Shown: positions 37,013 through 46,000, counted from the stretch's first letter. The stretch is DNA of 64,000 bases from Romboutsia lituseburensis (GCF_024723825.1 NZ_JANQBQ010000001.1:868001-932000); one strand, 5' to 3'. Made by a program: numbers and translations. Notes: generated by a model from the letters alone, not told the origin.

Positions 37013-37957
37013 CTACATATCCATTAAATGAGTTTCTAATACTTGCTCTTTTCTAAATCCTTCTAATCTAAAGAAATACTCAAAACTATCTAATATATAA
37101 TCTAATTTTATTGGACCTACAAGTTCTGTACCTGTAACCATAACACCGTATCTTTCAGCTTCTCTTTTTACAAATTCAAAAGCTCTATGCATTGGAGTTT
37201 TTGAACAATCTAATAAGTTCATTGAAACAACTACTCCTTCTCTTTCTGGAAATTTTATTCCAACAGCTCTTACTGTAGAAAATCCTCCAGTAGGTCCTCT
37301 TAATCCTTTAGCTATTTCTTTAGCTATTTGAATATTCTCAGTTCCTAAAAATATATTATAAGCAGTAAGCCCATCTGTCTCTGCACTACAAATAGTAGCT
37401 CCTGCAGTATCGCTTATTAATCCATCTACACTTAAATCTGGTTTTCTATTTTCATACTCTTGCTTTCTTTTTTCATTACCTTTGCATTCTTTTAATAAAT
37501 CTCTTACACCTTCATATTGACCAGCTCTTATATAAGCAAATGCCTTTCTTTCTTCATTTCTTGCTGCTTCTCCAGCAAAATATATAGGTATTTTAGTTTT
37601 ATTATGTAATTCATTTCCTATTTCTTTAGCTAAATCAACACATTCTTCTATAGTTATATCTTTAAATGGGAATATTGGAAGGGTATCTTGAGCACCTATT
37701 CTTGGATGTGTACCTTTGTGCTCTCTCATATCTATAAGCTCTGCAGCTTTTGCTGCCATATTTACTAAAGCTTCTTTTACAGGCTGTGGTTGACCTATGA
37801 ACGTAACCACAGTTCTATTAAAGTCATGTTCAGGTTCATAACTTACTAATTTAACTCCACTAACTTTTCTAACTTCATTAACAACAGCCTCAATAACATC
37901 ATGATCTCTACCATTGCTAAAATTCGGAACAGCTAATACATATTGTTTTTTTTCCAT
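37013..37957 (-). CDS. Formiminotransferase (formiminoglycine type inferred)
   Basis: 314 residues, both FTCD transferase domains: N-terminal VPNFSNGRDHDVIEAVV, IDMREHKGTHPRIGAQDTLP with the catalytic-type His, YFAGEAARNEERK, and the C-terminal domain with VSMNLLDCSKTPMHRAFE and ELVGPI. No cyclodeaminase domain is attached. The family moves a formimino group from formiminoglutamate or formiminoglycine to tetrahydrofolate. No hut genes are present, and it is first in an operon of purine-type enzymes, so formiminoglycine is the expected donor, yielding glycine. AAGGAGAT before ATG. Confidence 0.9.
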   Translation of the reverse strand: MEKKQYVLAVPNFSNGRDHDVIEAVVNEVRKVSGVKLVSYEPEHDFNRTVVTFIGQPQPVKEALVNMAAKAAELIDMREHKGTHPRIGAQDTLPIFPFKDITIEECVDLAKEIGNELHNKTKIPIYFAGEAARNEERKAFAYIRAGQYEGVRDLLKECKGNEKRKQEYENRKPDLSVDGLISDTAGATICSAETDGLTAYNIFLGTENIQIAKEIAKGLRGPTGGFSTVRAVGIKFPEREGVVVSMNLLDCSKTPMHRAFEFVKREAERYGVMVTGTELVGPIKLDYILDSFEYFFRLEGFRKEQVLETHLMDM

Positions 37958-38532
37958 TTCACTTATCTCCTTATCTTTAAAATTTAATTATTAAATAAGT
38001 AGATAAATTATTAAAACAAGCAAATCTTCATTTATCTTAACCTCTTAAAAACCATGTAAACTAAGGTTTTTTAACACAATTGGAACTATCCTATGTGCTG
38101 TAAAAATTAATTAGGCTTGATTTTTAATTTTAAAAATTTTAAAAGCCCTGTAAAAAATTTAAATAAACAAAATGTTCCTTAGGTCTTATTTTATCTAAGT
38201 ATTCTTTTGCTTAAATATATAGATATCCCTATATAATATACAAAATTTATATAAGCAGTATGTATTAAGTTCATACTTTACCCAAATAATAGCTTCACTT
38301 CTATTACAAGTAAGGTTAGAAGTTAATCAAATTTTAAAGTGTAGCTATAAATTTTTTATTTTGTGCTTGTTTAATAAATTATATTTTTAAATATCACAAT
38401 TATTACTAAATTTTTTAGTTTTTTTAATTTAACTAATGATTTTATATTTAAAGTTATACAACTTGCAATTTGATTATATTTTTTTAAGTTTATGAATATC
38501 TATTATCAACAACATTTTTAGGAGGAATTTTT
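37958..38532. other. Divergent promoter region of the BMC locus with structured segments
   Basis: 575 bp without a gene between the formiminotransferase and cyclase genes. It must hold both divergent promoters. On the plus strand TAGCTTCACTT (38290-38300) can pair with AAGTGTAGCTA (38337-38347, one mismatch), while ACTTCTA (38297-38303) can pair with TAGAAGT (38317-38323); the two pairings compete. On the minus strand AAAAACC / GGTTTTT near 38045-38070 could form a terminator-like hairpin in the operon leader. No riboswitch class I can name. Confidence 0.45.
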
Positions 38533-39225
38533 ATGAGTTTAAAAGTAATTGATTTGTCTCAAGAAATATTTCAAGGTATGTCTGTATTTCCAATGCATCA
38601 ACCAACATTTATTATGACTAACATGACCCATGAAGAAAATATGAAAAAAACAGGTAGTAAGACATTAGGTTTTTCTGCTAGAAACTTACTTATAAGTGAA
38701 CACGGAGGAACTCATTGTGATGCTGTTTGGGAGTACAAGCCTAGTGGTAAAACTATTGAATTTATGCCTCTTGATTATTTCTTTGGTAGCGCTATATGTA
38801 TAGATTTATCACATATTAAGCCTGATAGATACATAGAAGTTGATGATATAAAAAAAGCTGTAAAAAAATGCAACGAAGAATTAAATAAAGGTGATATAGT
38901 TTTGATGTATACAGGTCATTATGATAGAAATTTTGGAACTGACAAATGGCAAACCGAATATAGTGGGCTTAGTTATAGTGCTGCCAAATATTTAGCTGAA
39001 TGTGGTGTTGTAAATATAGGTGTAGATGCCCCTGCTATTGATCATCCTAATGATATAGATTTTTCAGGTCATCTAGTATGCGGCGAATATGATATTACCA
39101 ATACAGAAAATTTATGCAACTTAGATAAGGTTGTTAATAAAAGGTTCTTATACTTTGGCCTACCTCTTAAAATAAGAGCTGGCTCAGGTTCACCAATAAG
39201 AGCTATAGCTCTTATTGAGGAATAA
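38533..39225 (+). CDS. Cyclase-family metal hydrolase (kynurenine formamidase/isatin hydrolase fold)
   Basis: 230 residues of the cyclase family (PF04199 type). The metal motif, normally HxGTHxDxPxH, reads HGGTHCDAVWE at about residues 57-67: the first His, second His and Asp are kept, but the last ligand His is Glu and Pro is Val. LMYTGHYD and the C-terminal RAGSGSPIRAIALIE are typical. Family members open cyclic amides (isatin hydrolase) or formamides. It starts a transcript divergent from the BMC operon; hydrolysis of 4-imidazolone to formiminoglycine is the proposed step (inference). AGGAGG before ATG. Confidence 0.82.
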   Translation: MSLKVIDLSQEIFQGMSVFPMHQPTFIMTNMTHEENMKKTGSKTLGFSARNLLISEHGGTHCDAVWEYKPSGKTIEFMPLDYFFGSAICIDLSHIKPDRYIEVDDIKKAVKKCNEELNKGDIVLMYTGHYDRNFGTDKWQTEYSGLSYSAAKYLAECGVVNIGVDAPAIDHPNDIDFSGHLVCGEYDITNTENLCNLDKVVNKRFLYFGLPLKIRAGSGSPIRAIALIEE

Positions 39226-39238
39226 TAAATACAAAAAT

Positions 39239-39283
39239 GCTTAACTATGAAATAACTACTGATTCATGGTTAAGCTTTTTTTG
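39239..39283 (+). terminator. Terminator after cyclase gene
   Basis: 13-bp stem GCTTAACTATGAA / TTCATGGTTAAGC (one wobble) followed by T7. Confidence 0.85.
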
Positions 39284-39416
39284 CGTATACATATATACAT
39301 ATGATGTATACATAAAACTTATTTAAAATTTGTCATTAAAATAAACTTCTCAATCTATACTTTAATATCACTAAAAATATATCACTAACAAAATTAAATA
39401 TTGAGGAGGAATATTA

Positions 39417-40750
39417 ATGAATAAAACAAATTCTTCTCAAATGATAAAAGTAGCAAAAAATTCTTGTCTACTTTATCAAATTGACGATAGACCACAATTA
39501 AAACTTTCTGTGCTTCTAGGTTTTCAACATATTGTTGCTGCTTTTGGAGGTATCGTTGCAGTTCCTTTAGTTGTAAGTACCGCTCTTGGATTTGATATCC
39601 AATCTACCGCTATGATGATAAACGCTGCAATATTTGTAGCTGGTATAGCAACAGTTATTCAAGTTAGAGGATTAGGAAAAGTAGGTTCTAAGCTCCATGC
39701 ATAATGGGAACAGACTTTACATTTGTAGGCCCATCTATTGCTGTTGGCACCTCAATGGGTCTTGCAGGAATTCTTGGTGCCACGATACTTGGCTCATTTA
39801 TTGAAATGATTCTTAGTCGATTTATAAAGCCACTTATGAAATTTTTCCCCCAAGTTGTAACAGGTACTGTAGTAACTCTAATAGGACTTACATTAGTTCC
39901 CGTTGCTATGGACTGGTGTGCTGGTGGCGTTGGATCGCCTACATATGATAGTATAACTAATATTGGTGTTGCTTTAATAGTCATGATAATAGTTATTCTT
40001 CTTAATAGATATGGTAAAGGTGTTTTTAGTAGTGCCTCTATACTTATTGGTATGACTTTAGGTTATTTATTATGTATACCTCTAGGTCTTGTTGACTTTA
40101 ATCCTATAAAAGAAGCATCTATTGTTGGAGTTCCTGGTGTTCCACTAGTTCTAAAATATGGAATTAAGTTTAGTTTAGCTGGTTTAATACCTTTTATAAT
40201 TGCTTATTTAGTAACTACTATAGAAACTGTTGGATGTTTGATAGCTGTTGGTGAAGCATCTCAAAGAGAGCCTAATAGTGATGACTTGAGCCGTGGTGTC
40301 TTAGCTGATGGTGTAGGAAGCTTTATAGCAGGTTTTTTAGGTGCTGGACCAAATACATCCTTTAGCCAAAATGTAGGGCTTATTCCGATGACTAGAGTGG
40401 CTAGCCGACATGTCGTTGTTATGGCTGGTATAATAATGATGCTTCTGGGAATTTTCCCAAAATTAGGGTCTATTGTGGCATCTATACCTAATCCCGTTTT
40501 AGGTGGTGCTGGTGTTGTAATGTTTGGTGTTGTATCTGCTAGTGGTATGAAAACTTTAAGCAGAATAAAAATGAATAACAGAAATATTCTAATTATAGTA
40601 GTTTCTATTGCATTAGGTCTAGGGATTACAACTAGACCAGATTTATTAAATAATTTACCTCAATCCCTTCAAATGTTATTTGCATCGGGTATAAGTACAG
40701 GAACAATTGCTGCCCTAATTCTTAATATTTGTTTAAAAGAAGAGGATTAA
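39417..40750 (+). pseudogene. NCS2 xanthine/uracil-type permease with frameshift
   Basis: Two overlapping frames together form one NCS2 symporter. Frame 1 (39417-39704) holds LKLSVLLGFQHIVAAFGGIVAVPLVV and ends GKVGSKLHA. Frame 2 (39704-40750) continues with MGTDFTFVGPSIAVG, TTIETVGCLIAVGEASQ and LGAGPNTSFSQNVGLI, the family signature. Adding one C in the CC at 39695-39696 restores GSKLPCIMGTDFTF. So there is a one-base deletion or a read error. In intact form it would import xanthine or urate for the BMC pathway. AGGAGG before the ATG. Confidence 0.85.
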
Positions 40751-40767
40751 ATTTTAATTAAAATAAC

Positions 40768-40800
40768 AAAAGGTGTGTATTTCAATACACATCTTTTATT
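40768..40800 (+). terminator. Terminator after permease
   Basis: Stem AAAGGTGTGTATT / AATACACATCTTT with a wobble pair and T run. Confidence 0.75.
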
Positions 40801-40888
40801 ATTTTAAGTCTTAAACAATCTATATTAATGATTAAAAATCTTTTATTTTATAAATAGTATATATAATTCTCTATATAATATATGTTTA

Positions 40889-41689
40889 TTATTGCTTTAT
40901 ATTCTGTTCTATATTTAAATTTTTAATAAAATTATTGCTATCATTTATTTTTTCCCAATGACTTTCTAATAAAGCTATTTCTTTATTATCTTTATCAATT
41001 ATTTGATGAATTGCTAATATGTTATTTTCTAGATTTTTAATTTCTGTTTGGACCCTTATCTTTTCACCATATTTTATTTCTTTTTCATATTTTATCTTGA
41101 TATGATTATTTCTATAATTAGTCATTACCTCAAATGGTATAGTTTCCATAATCCATTTTACATATTGAACATTTCCAACATGCAAATTTAAATCAATATC
41201 TCCATACCTAATTTCAAACTCTTTTTCATGAGTTACCTTTTCTGGTGCTTTTAGTTTTAATTTTTTAATCGGTTCCTTATTGTCTTCTTCTACACAATAT
41301 AGTTCATAATAATACTTCGGTATAATGCATGGTCTAACTTTTATCATATCTATAAAAAATGCTAATGTTTCTCCTTCTACTATTAAATTATTACTTGCAT
41401 CGTATATTTCAAATATTCTAATAGCATAGAATTTTTTAAACCTTTTAACATATGTAACTACCTTTAGTTTGTCTCTATAATTTGCATACTTATGTATTTT
41501 TATTTTGTAATCATAAATCACCCAGGTATGATTACTCTTTATTAAGTCTGATATAGAAAGCCCTAAAGTAGCTTCTTGACAAAATGCTGCATCTACCATA
41601 AATTCCATATATGACGATAAATTGCATTCTTGTCTTACATTCGTATCTCTATATGCAACTTCATATTTTTTTTCAAATACGTGAGCCAT
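40889..41689 (-). CDS. Acyl-ACP thioesterase
   Basis: 266 residues with two hotdog domains: N-terminal EKKYEVAYRDTNVRQECNLSSYMEFM and HTWVIYDYKIKIHKYAN, second domain EFEIRYGDIDLNLHVGNVQYVKWIMET, whose Asp/Asn/His residues are those expected of FatA/FatB-type enzymes. It releases free fatty acids from acyl-ACP in the cytoplasm. AAGGGGATG before ATG. A small unknown gene lies 31 bases upstream on the same strand and may be cotranscribed. Confidence 0.88.
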   Translation of the reverse strand: MAHVFEKKYEVAYRDTNVRQECNLSSYMEFMVDAAFCQEATLGLSISDLIKSNHTWVIYDYKIKIHKYANYRDKLKVVTYVKRFKKFYAIRIFEIYDASNNLIVEGETLAFFIDMIKVRPCIIPKYYYELYCVEEDNKEPIKKLKLKAPEKVTHEKEFEIRYGDIDLNLHVGNVQYVKWIMETIPFEVMTNYRNNHIKIKYEKEIKYGEKIRVQTEIKNLENNILAIHQIIDKDNKEIALLESHWEKINDSNNFIKNLNIEQNIKQ

Positions 41690-41720
41690 TTCTTCATCCC
41701 CTTAATACCTAGTTAGTATA

Positions 41721-42041
41721 CTAGCGTCCTAATAACTTATCAATTTGACATGTCGATTCATATTTTCCACTATCTAAATCTATATCTAACTTTTTATCCA
41801 CATCTATTATACATTCTAATAATTTTGTATATAACGGCAAAATATGTTCTTCTTTATATCCAAATAACTTTACATTTTCAATTATATCTTCTATCATATC
41901 CAATTTATCATTATTATATATGGATATCATATCTAATATATATTGAACTTGGTCTTTTTTACTCTCTCTTAGTATTCCATCTCTCAACATTTGATTGTAC
42001 AAATATTGTATCGTATCATTTAACCTATATTTCTCATTCAC
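41721..42041 (-). CDS. Small unknown protein
   Basis: 106 residues if started at GTG 42041, seven bases after AAGGGGG; a frame to 42050 overlaps that site. Helical, acidic, no membrane segment and no recognised motif. It may be cotranscribed with the acyl-ACP thioesterase downstream. Function unknown. Confidence 0.6.
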   Translation of the reverse strand: MNEKYRLNDTIQYLYNQMLRDGILRESKKDQVQYILDMISIYNNDKLDMIEDIIENVKLFGYKEEHILPLYTKLLECIIDVDKKLDIDLDSGKYESTCQIDKLLGR

Positions 42042-42160
42042 TATCAACACCCCCTTATCCTATTATATTAAATACTACAAAACATATTAAAATCCTTTTT
42101 GTTAAATTTGTCAAATATTCTACTCTGCATAATCCATAGTATTAATATAATTCTATAAAT

Positions 42161-42188
42161 TAAAAAGCTTAATACAATAGTATTAAGC
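42161..42188 (-). terminator. Terminator past the flavoenzyme remnant
   Basis: Stem GCTTAATA / TATTAAGC followed on the minus strand by T5. Confidence 0.65.
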
Positions 42189-42208
42189 CTTATTATATTT
42201 TTTTAAAA

Positions 42209-42385
42209 TCATTTTATATTTAATATACACCTTTTCCCATAGGTATTATAACATTTATTACAAGATACACATTTTGGCTTTTTCTTATCTTCATTTTTCC
42301 ATCTGTTTATTAAATCTGGCTCATCTGTTAAAGGTCTTGATAATGAAAAATATTGTATGCTAAAATTATTTAATAAATCTTCCAT
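42209..42385 (-). pseudogene. Old-yellow-enzyme-type oxidoreductase C-terminal remnant
   Basis: A 58-codon frame encodes SIQYFSLSRPLTDEPDLINR followed by a CVSCNKC cluster motif. This matches the end of the TIM-barrel of NADH:flavin oxidoreductases, where FxSxSRPLIxEPxLxxxW and CxxCNxC occur, but the N-terminal 300 or so residues are missing and the upstream frame closes with TAG at 42401. It is a relic of a deleted gene. Below usual ORF length cut-offs. Confidence 0.65.
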
Positions 42386-42480
42386 GACATCAAAATATTT
42401 CTAAGCTAATAAGATTAGTATAATATTGCATAAAGAATTTTTAAAATACGCACTTTTTCGTAAGTATCATCTAAAAATAA

Positions 42481-42516
42481 AAAAACTAAAAGTAACAATT
42501 ACTTTTAGTTTTTTTA
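42481..42516 (-). terminator. Terminator of the secreted-protein gene
   Basis: 11-bp perfect stem ACTAAAAGTAA / TTACTTTTAGT with flanking A5 and T7 runs. Confidence 0.85.
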
Positions 42517-43023
42517 TTTAAAATTATAATATCTGCTTATATAAGCACTAATATCATCGGCTAAGTTTAAATGATAATATGAGTGAAATAAATATTCAGA
42601 ATAAAATAAATCGCTTCCTGCAGGTTCATCAGCTTTTATAATATCTAGTAATAATACTAGTTGTTCTATACTCATTTTTAAACTTTCACATACTATCATT
42701 AGTTCTCTTCCACATACTTGGTCTGGCATTGAATTGTATTGTTCTTTTTTAATTTTCTCTATTTCTATTTCAATAGAGTTCAATTGAGCAACAAAAAAAT
42801 TTACTTCTCTTTGTATTTTATTTGAGCTATTTTTATCAGTTGATTGATTTACTTTTATTAATGTAATGTTATTCCTTATATCTTCTATTCTATTGAAGAT
42901 TTCATTATATTCTGTGTATGCCTTTAACTCTCTTAAAGATGGAGGCGCTGCATATACAGATTTAGAAAATATAGAAAATATAAATATTGTAGCTATAACT
43001 CTAAATACTATCTTTTTATCCAT
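42514..43023 (-). CDS. Small secreted protein, unknown
   Basis: 169 residues with a signal peptide (1-25, cut near SVYAA). The mature part is helical with a coiled-coil-like stretch (about 80-100, Glu/Ile/Lys heptads) and two Cys, which could form a disulfide. No family recognised. AAAGGAGAT before ATG. Monocistronic. Confidence 0.7.
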   Translation of the reverse strand: MDKKIVFRVIATIFIFSIFSKSVYAAPPSLRELKAYTEYNEIFNRIEDIRNNITLIKVNQSTDKNSSNKIQREVNFFVAQLNSIEIEIEKIKKEQYNSMPDQVCGRELMIVCESLKMSIEQLVLLLDIIKADEPAGSDLFYSEYLFHSYYHLNLADDISAYISRYYNFK

Positions 43024-43198
43024 AAAGATCTCCTTTTAAAACATCCTATTTCTATCTTAATTTTAAAATTTATTTTTATATTTTTAATATCTGTTTTAAA
43101 AGATACTTTTATTCATTATAAGTATTAAAGGCCGTTGATAAAATTTGTATGTCTTTTATTTATTTTCCTTCTAAAATAAAAAAGTAGTTAGCATATAT

Positions 43199-43242
43199 AA
43201 AAACACCCCAATCATTGGATTTTTGCTCCAACAATTGAGGTG
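43199..43242 (-). terminator. Terminator after flavodoxin
   Basis: Stem CACCCCAAT / ATTGAGGTG (43204-43212 / 43234-43242) with further TTGGA / TCCAA pairing inside; T5 follows on the minus strand. Confidence 0.7.
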
Positions 43243-43329
43243 CAGTACATTAATTTAGTCTACTTTTTATTGTTGTATAATTTAAGGGTAATTTTTTATT
43301 TTTAAGTCTAATACATGTTAATTTTTTTA

Positions 43330-43749
43330 TTATAATTTAGCTATTTGCTCACCATATTTTATGCATAATTCTTCGTCTTCTCCTTCTGGTGATTCATTCA
43401 CTATAACTGGTTCAATAGGTATTTCAAAACCATATAGTTTCATTTGTTCTTCCCAGTTTCTCATCCACTCTCCATCTCCCCATCCATAAGATCCAAATAA
43501 TAATGCTTTTTTACCTTGTCCAAAATTTTCTAGTTCCTGTATAAATGGTTCGAATTCTCCTTCTTCTAACATTTCTGTTCCCATTGATGGGCATCCTAAT
43601 ATTAAGATATTTTCATTTTTTATGTCATCTATATTAACTTTATCTACGCTTAATACCTCGGCTTCTTTTCCATTATTTGAAATACCTTTGGCTATTAAAT
43701 TTGCCATAGTCTCAGTATTGCCTGTTCCACTCCAATATATTATTTTCAT
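43330..43749 (-). CDS. Flavodoxin
   Basis: 139 residues, short-chain flavodoxin: phosphate loop IIYWSGTGNTETMA at the N-terminus, then LGCPSMGTEMLEE and LFGSYGWGDGEWM for the isoalloxazine loops. It replaces ferredoxin in low-potential electron transfer. AAGGAGG before ATG, and a Fur-like palindrome lies 50-70 bp upstream, which fits induction under iron limitation. Confidence 0.93.
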   Translation of the reverse strand: MKIIYWSGTGNTETMANLIAKGISNNGKEAEVLSVDKVNIDDIKNENILILGCPSMGTEMLEEGEFEPFIQELENFGQGKKALLFGSYGWGDGEWMRNWEEQMKLYGFEIPIEPVIVNESPEGEDEELCIKYGEQIAKL

Positions 43750-43770
43750 AAATACGCCTCCTTATTGTAA

Positions 43771-43819
43771 ATGATTATCTTTATCAATAATCTCAATTAA
43801 ATGATAACACCTATCATTT
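43771..43819. promoter_or_regulatory. Fur-like operator upstream of flavodoxin
   Basis: AAATGATA (43799-43806), five bases, TATCATTT (43812-43819) is a perfect inverted repeat, and ATGATTATCTTTATCAATAA (43771-43790) resembles overlapping GATAAT Fur hexamers. Both lie between 20 and 70 bp upstream of the flavodoxin start. Confidence 0.65.
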
Positions 43820-43866
43820 AAGCCGTCAACTATTTTTACAATTTAAATTTAATTTTTCTTTATATA

Positions 43867-43894
43867 AAAATAGAGCCTAATTAGGCTCTATTTT
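43867..43894. terminator. Terminator after bPH2 operon
   Basis: Perfect 14-bp palindrome AAAATAGAGCCTAA / TTAGGCTCTATTTT; overlaps the last stop codon. Confidence 0.85.
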
Positions 43895-45359
43895 ATACAA
43901 CTGCTTTTTCTTCTAGATAATTTATTATTTTTGTATCTAAATTTTTAAGTTTAATCAAATCTCCAATGTTATTTGAACATACATCTATATTATAATCATA
44001 TACTTGCTTTTTCCTTTGAAGTATACTTTGCTTATATCCAATTGACTGTATTTTTTCATTAGGTATAATAATAGTCTGTTTCCTTATACTACCATTACTT
44101 ATTTCTATTTTTCCTTTACCAATTTTTATACTAGTATTTTTATACAGCCTATACCCACTAATAGTTTGAATTATTAATACTATAGATAATATGGTGCACA
44201 TTATCCATAAATAAATATCTACATAATAAAATACTGGTAATAATATTATTAGACTAATTATATATCTTTTTATTAAAAACATACTTACAGTATGTTTCGG
44301 TGGTTTAATTTTTTCTCCATAAATTTCAAGTTCATATACTATATTTTTTATTATTTCCTCTTTTAATATTTTATTAGCTAATGGATATAATAGTGTTTGT
44401 GATGCTATATCATCATCTTGATACCCTATTACGCTTATATTTATGTTATATAAATTTAATAGCTGACACACTAAGTTTTGATCAAATCTTATGGAGTTAA
44501 TTTGTTCAATATTAAAGCTAAAGCTCTTTTTACTAATAAATCCATACTCTATAAATATATTATTTTCTATTCTCTGTAATGTAAAATTATAATACTTTAC
44601 ATAATTATATATAAAACAAATTAAAGTTGATATGATATAGATAAATGTTAAAAATAAAATTATTATAAAAACCAATGTTGCTATGTTACTTTTTGATATA
44701 TTTTCATATAAATATTCTAGTTTTTTGCTATGATTATCTATATATTTATTTACTTTATCAATTACAACTAAATCATCTAATATGTTATACAAAAATCCGA
44801 CCATTAAAATGACATAAATTTTACTTTTAGTTATAGTATATAAAAATATATCTTTAAGCTCCATTTTGTATAAATTACTTTTATATCTAATATCATCTTC
44901 GTTTACCTTTAATTCTTGTTTACATATAATCTTTGTACTATTTGATATTCTTTCTTTTATAACTTCTATTTGATCTTTTTTTAATGTAAATGAAAATTCT
45001 ATATCTTCTAAACTATTTATTGCACCTGTATTTATATTTAACTTTGATGTATTTAGTAATCTATTTAAAATATTTGTTTTTGTATCTAAAGTTGTTATTT
45101 TATCTATTGGTATTTCTTTTTTTATTTTTTTGAATATTCCATTTTGTACAAATATAGTACTTCCTTCAATATAAAAAAAGCTATATCTCCATTTTATTAT
45201 AATTATCATTAAATATAAAAATATAAAACCTAGTAAAATAAATACTGCTCCTTCTTTTATCATCTTTAAACCAAGAATTATATAAACAATTGAATTAACT
45301 ATATTTTCAAAAGTCATAAAAATCATCTCTGACCAGTGATTTCTAGTTATAGGTATCAT
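43893..45359 (-). CDS. bPH2/YdbT-type membrane protein
   Basis: 488 residues with paired membrane segments (about 15-55, 180-240 and 365-410) alternating with bacterial PH domains (bPH2); the repeated pattern IPIDKITTLDTKTNILNRLL, FNIEQINSIRFDQNLVCQLL and IPNEKIQSIGYKQSILQRKK shows three PH-like units. ATG at 45359 is favoured, nine bases after AGGTGG. It overlaps the previous gene slightly. YdbS/YdbT pairs of bacilli affect resistance to sublancin-like peptides, but the role is unclear. Confidence 0.85.
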   Translation of the reverse strand: MIPITRNHWSEMIFMTFENIVNSIVYIILGLKMIKEGAVFILLGFIFLYLMIIIIKWRYSFFYIEGSTIFVQNGIFKKIKKEIPIDKITTLDTKTNILNRLLNTSKLNINTGAINSLEDIEFSFTLKKDQIEVIKERISNSTKIICKQELKVNEDDIRYKSNLYKMELKDIFLYTITKSKIYVILMVGFLYNILDDLVVIDKVNKYIDNHSKKLEYLYENISKSNIATLVFIIILFLTFIYIISTLICFIYNYVKYYNFTLQRIENNIFIEYGFISKKSFSFNIEQINSIRFDQNLVCQLLNLYNINISVIGYQDDDIASQTLLYPLANKILKEEIIKNIVYELEIYGEKIKPPKHTVSMFLIKRYIISLIILLPVFYYVDIYLWIMCTILSIVLIIQTISGYRLYKNTSIKIGKGKIEISNGSIRKQTIIIPNEKIQSIGYKQSILQRKKQVYDYNIDVCSNNIGDLIKLKNLDTKIINYLEEKAVV

Positions 45360-45846
45360 TTTCATCTTCCACCTTTTCACTTATTTTAGATCTTAAATAC
45401 TCGCTAATTTCTTTTGCATCTTTTAATTCTAAGTTTGGTATTGTATGCACACCTCCAGCTGTATGTATATCTATACTTGCAAGAGAAAATATTCTATTAA
45501 TAAACCCTTCATTAATTACAATGTGTTGAATCCTAATCATCGGAATTATAGTTCTTTTTATAGAAAATATCCCTTCTTTAAAATCAACTTTATCTTCATT
45601 TATCATATACTCCCATTGTTTATACTCTATTATTGGATAAACAAAAGTATTTAATAATAATAGTAATAGTATAATAATAATAATTACATTTATTGGAGTT
45701 TTAAACATTAATGTAAATTCCAACTTTAATTTATAATTTACAATCCACTCTCCTCCAACTAAAAAAATTCCTACTATTATGGTAGTTACTAATCTAGATA
45801 AAAACCAAGATTGTTTTGATTTTTTGCTTAGTTTTTTATATTCCAA
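45343..45846 (-). CDS. bPH2/YdbS-type membrane protein
   Basis: 167 residues: two membrane segments (about 15-33 and 48-70) and one bPH2 domain with IPMIRIQHIVINEGFINRIF and SIDIHTAGGVHTIPNL. TTG start after AAGGGTG. It overlaps the next gene and forms the usual ydbS-ydbT pair. Confidence 0.87.
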   Translation of the reverse strand: MEYKKLSKKSKQSWFLSRLVTTIIVGIFLVGGEWIVNYKLKLEFTLMFKTPINVIIIIILLLLLLNTFVYPIIEYKQWEYMINEDKVDFKEGIFSIKRTIIPMIRIQHIVINEGFINRIFSLASIDIHTAGGVHTIPNLELKDAKEISEYLRSKISEKVEDENDTYN

Positions 45847-46000
45847 AAATATTTCACACCCTTTTTTATAAAATTTTAATTTGAATATTTATTCTTTCAT
45901 ATAATAACATTTTTAATTTTTTTATTCTATATACATAGCACAAATGGACATTATTTAAGTACCAATAGCTATATAATTTGAAGTCTAACTATTTTTCACT

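Noticed and set aside
37013-37957. Formiminotransferase as part of a histidine (hut) operon
   Set aside because: No histidase, urocanase or imidazolonepropionase is present; neighbours are purine-type hydrolases and shell genes.
39417-40750. Two separate permease genes
   Set aside because: Neither part is a complete transporter, and one inserted base joins them into a normal NCS2 protein.
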